NCBI GenBank assembly: GCA_964401045.1
Contig: CAYNXB010000119.1
Coordinates: 1 to 6,322 of the forward strand
Direction of reading: 5' to 3'
DNA length: 6,322 bases
DNA from: CAYNXB01 sp964401045
GTDB taxonomy: Bacteria; Pseudomonadota; Alphaproteobacteria; Sphingomonadales; Sphingomonadaceae
Part shown: piece after piece, positions 6,016-6,322 of the stretch
Numbering within the stretch: position 1 is the stretch's first letter
How the letters are laid out: the number at the start of each line of letters is the position of its first letter
Notes under the pieces: generated by a model
The model's database searches: none
Told to the model about the DNA's origin: nothing
The model's input: the letters and a program-made list of their open reading frames with translations, nothing else
Translations under genes and position numbers: made by a program

Positions 6016-6322
6016 TCAGTTCAGGTAGTTCGCGGTGGTCTTGGCCGCGACGTCGTCGGCGCTGACGCCAGGCGCCAGCTCGATCAGTCGGAAGGGCGAG
6101 GTGTGATCGGCGCGCTGGAACACGCACAGGTCGGTCACGATCATGTCGACCACGTTGCGGCCGGTGAGCGGGAGTGTGCACTCGGGGATGAACTTGGCGC
6201 TGCCGTCCTTGGCCGTGTGCTCCATCACCACGATGATCTTCTTGACCCCGGCGACGAGGTCCATAGCGCCGCCCATGCCCTTGATCATCTTGCCGGGGAT
6301 CATCCAGTTGGCGATGTCGCCG
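6016..6322 (-). CDS. scoB: 3-oxoacid CoA-transferase subunit B, C-terminal part (partial)
   Basis: The frame is open from the window edge to a TGA at 6018-6016, giving the last 101 complete codons. It reads GDIANWMIPGKMIKGMGGAM, then DLVAGVKKIIVVMEHTAKDG, then CTLPLTGRNVVDMIVTDLCVF and IELAPGVSADDVAAKT. These are well-known conserved blocks of the B subunit of the family I CoA-transferases (SCOT, acetoacetate or 3-oxoadipate type). The enzyme moves coenzyme A from a donor such as succinyl-CoA to a 3-oxoacid. The catalytic glutamate lies in the missing N-terminal half, so intactness cannot be judged, and the exact substrate (acetoacetate, 3-oxoadipate, other) cannot be told from this end. The A subunit would be expected just upstream, beyond 6322. 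No terminator is seen after the stop, and the ferritin-like gene starts 47 bases on, so read-through is likely. Confidence 0.93.
   Translation of the reverse strand, partial: GDIANWMIPGKMIKGMGGAMDLVAGVKKIIVVMEHTAKDGSAKFIPECTLPLTGRNVVDMIVTDLCVFQRADHTSPFRLIELAPGVSADDVAAKTTANYLN

Overview
The window looks like chromosomal DNA of an alphaproteobacterium, most likely of the order Sphingomonadales. This rests on the high GC content (judged by eye), the DUF4167 protein (a family I know mainly from Alphaproteobacteria), the order prmC tail - DUF4167 - lnt - metK, and the close resemblance of the MetK and Lnt proteins to sphingomonad versions. I ran no search, so the taxonomic call is inference.

Left part, plus strand (1-3949): the last 39 codons of a PrmC-type release-factor glutamine methyltransferase; a gene-free leader of about 200 bases that contains a strong hairpin just before a ribosome binding site; a TTG-started gene for a DUF4167 protein with a short folded N-terminal domain and a long charged, probably disordered tail; lnt, apolipoprotein N-acyltransferase, with its Glu-Lys-Cys triad intact; and metK, S-adenosylmethionine synthase. 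The gaps between the last three genes are only 22 and 41 bases, so they are probably co-transcribed. They are housekeeping functions with no obvious common pathway. PrmC does use the S-adenosylmethionine that MetK makes.

Junction (3950-3980): a perfect 8-bp hairpin with a GCAA loop lies between the converging metK and MFS genes and probably serves as terminator for both sides.

Right part, minus strand (6322 down to 3981): three genes in one direction with gaps of about 50 bases. In transcription order they are the C-terminal part of the B subunit of a 3-oxoacid-type CoA-transferase (cut by the window edge), a ferritin-like protein with a complete E / ExxH / E / ExxH di-iron ligand set, and a 12-helix MFS transporter resembling the spinster-like group. 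Together they look like a small catabolic or lipid-related unit: a transporter, a possible di-iron oxygenase or oxidase, and acyl-CoA activation. The substrate cannot be read from the sequence.

I see no CRISPR array, insertion sequence, tRNA, rRNA or phage gene. Most of the window is ordinary core genome. The least explained items are the di-iron protein and its operon, the leader hairpin upstream of the DUF4167 gene, and the charged tail of that protein.
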